Origin: JBDTRY01 sp039931435
GTDB taxonomy: Bacteria > Acidobacteriota > Thermoanaerobaculia > Gp7-AA8
Reading direction: 5' to 3'
Assembly (NCBI GenBank): GCA_039931435.1
Contig: JBDTRY010000214.1
Coordinates: 1 to 6,679 of the forward strand
Length of the DNA: 6,679 bases
In this document: piece by piece, positions 6,463-6,679 of the stretch
How positions within the stretch are numbered: position 1 is the stretch's first letter
How the letters are laid out: each line of letters starts with the position of its first letter
Position numbers and translations under genes: made by a program
The notes under the pieces: generated by a model
Database searches by the model: none
Told to the model about the DNA's origin: nothing
What the model saw: the letters and a program-made list of their open reading frames with translations, nothing else

Positions 6463-6493
6463 CTCGGCCGAATTCAGGCGCTCCCGGGCCGAG
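6463..6493. other. Stem-loop with 7-bp arms in the gap after the VOC gene
   Basis: CTCGGCC (6463-6469) and GGCCGAG (6487-6493) are exact reverse complements with a 17-base loop. No T-run follows, so it is not a typical intrinsic terminator, and stems this short are common in GC-rich DNA. The rest of 6348-6530 holds nothing I recognise: no gene, and only weak open frames. Confidence 0.25.
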
Positions 6494-6530
6494 CGAGGCT
6501 GAAATGCGCAAACACGAATGGCGAAAACGC

Positions 6531-6631
6531 CCGGCTGTCATCCTGAGCGTCGAGCGAAGGATCTCTTCCACCTTCCCGGTTGCCAGCCCATTCCTCGTTG
6601 AAGAGATCCTTCGGTCGCTGCGCGCCCTCAG
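6531..6631. repeat. REP-like palindromic repeat, copy B (right arm truncated)
   Basis: These 101 bases match 4769-4869 except at 6577 (C for T) and 6624 (G for T). Identity stops after CTCAG at 6631. Copy A goes on with GATGACAAG to complete its palindrome, while copy B continues with AGGCTGTGC, which has no match to the repeat. Both copies have the same orientation and lie 1762 bases apart. Confidence 0.9.
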
Positions 6632-6679
6632 AGGCTGTGCAGAAATCGAGGGTCGAAACACAACTATTAATTATGCTGT
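6632..6679. mobile_element. Possible end of an insertion sequence, cut by the window edge
   Basis: Just where repeat copy B breaks off, the sequence becomes AGGCTGTGCAGAAATCGAGG and then an AT-rich stretch ending ACTATTAATTATGCTGT. The GGCTGTGCA-type start resembles terminal inverted repeats of some DDE-transposase insertion sequences (IS1182/IS4-like ends come to mind), and the drop in GC fits foreign DNA. No transposase can be seen because only 48 bases remain. The family is a guess and the element itself is an inference from the broken repeat. Confidence 0.4.

Overview
The window looks like chromosomal DNA from a GC-rich bacterium. The best guess is Acidobacteriota or a similar soil lineage. 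This rests on the GC-rich base use, on a receptor-type Ser/Thr kinase whose N-terminus reads RLGPYEIVSRIGAGGMG and which is joined to a PD40/TolB-like propeller, and on copies of the palindromic TCATCCTGAG...CTCAGGATGA repeat common in such genomes. This is an inference from family resemblance; the window holds no marker gene or rRNA.

Layout, left to right. Positions 1-902, minus strand, hold the 5' part of a secreted protein that runs off the left edge. It has a GTG start, a signal peptide, a choice-of-anchor-like domain and 98-residue tandem repeats. A 377-bp divergent intergenic region (903-1279) contains a perfect 7-bp dyad and a weak promoter candidate. Four plus-strand genes follow: an 883-aa transmembrane Ser/Thr kinase with a propeller domain (1280-3931), a 242-aa M14 peptidase closely resembling murein peptide amidase MpaA (4002-4730), a 292-aa Asp/Glu racemase superfamily protein related to MurI (4995-5873), and a 136-aa VOC/glyoxalase-fold protein (5937-6347). 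Two nearly identical 101-bp copies of the palindromic repeat sit in non-coding DNA, at 4769-4869 and 6531-6631. The first is a complete palindrome. The second loses its right arm abruptly, and the last 48 bases look like the end of an insertion sequence.

How the genes may work together. MpaA removes meso-diaminopimelate from murein peptides and leaves L-Ala-D-Glu. A glutamate-type racemase just downstream would fit D-Glu/L-Glu handling in the same recycling path. In E. coli the mpaA neighbour is instead an L-Ala-D/L-Glu epimerase. The kinase 70 bp upstream could be a surface or periplasmic sensor, but nothing in the sequence ties it to cell-wall signals. The VOC protein has no evident link to the others. 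I found no phage genes, CRISPR array, tRNA or rRNA, and no clearly new multi-gene system. The most useful leads are the mpaA-racemase pairing, the unusual racemase signature and the interrupted repeat at the right edge.
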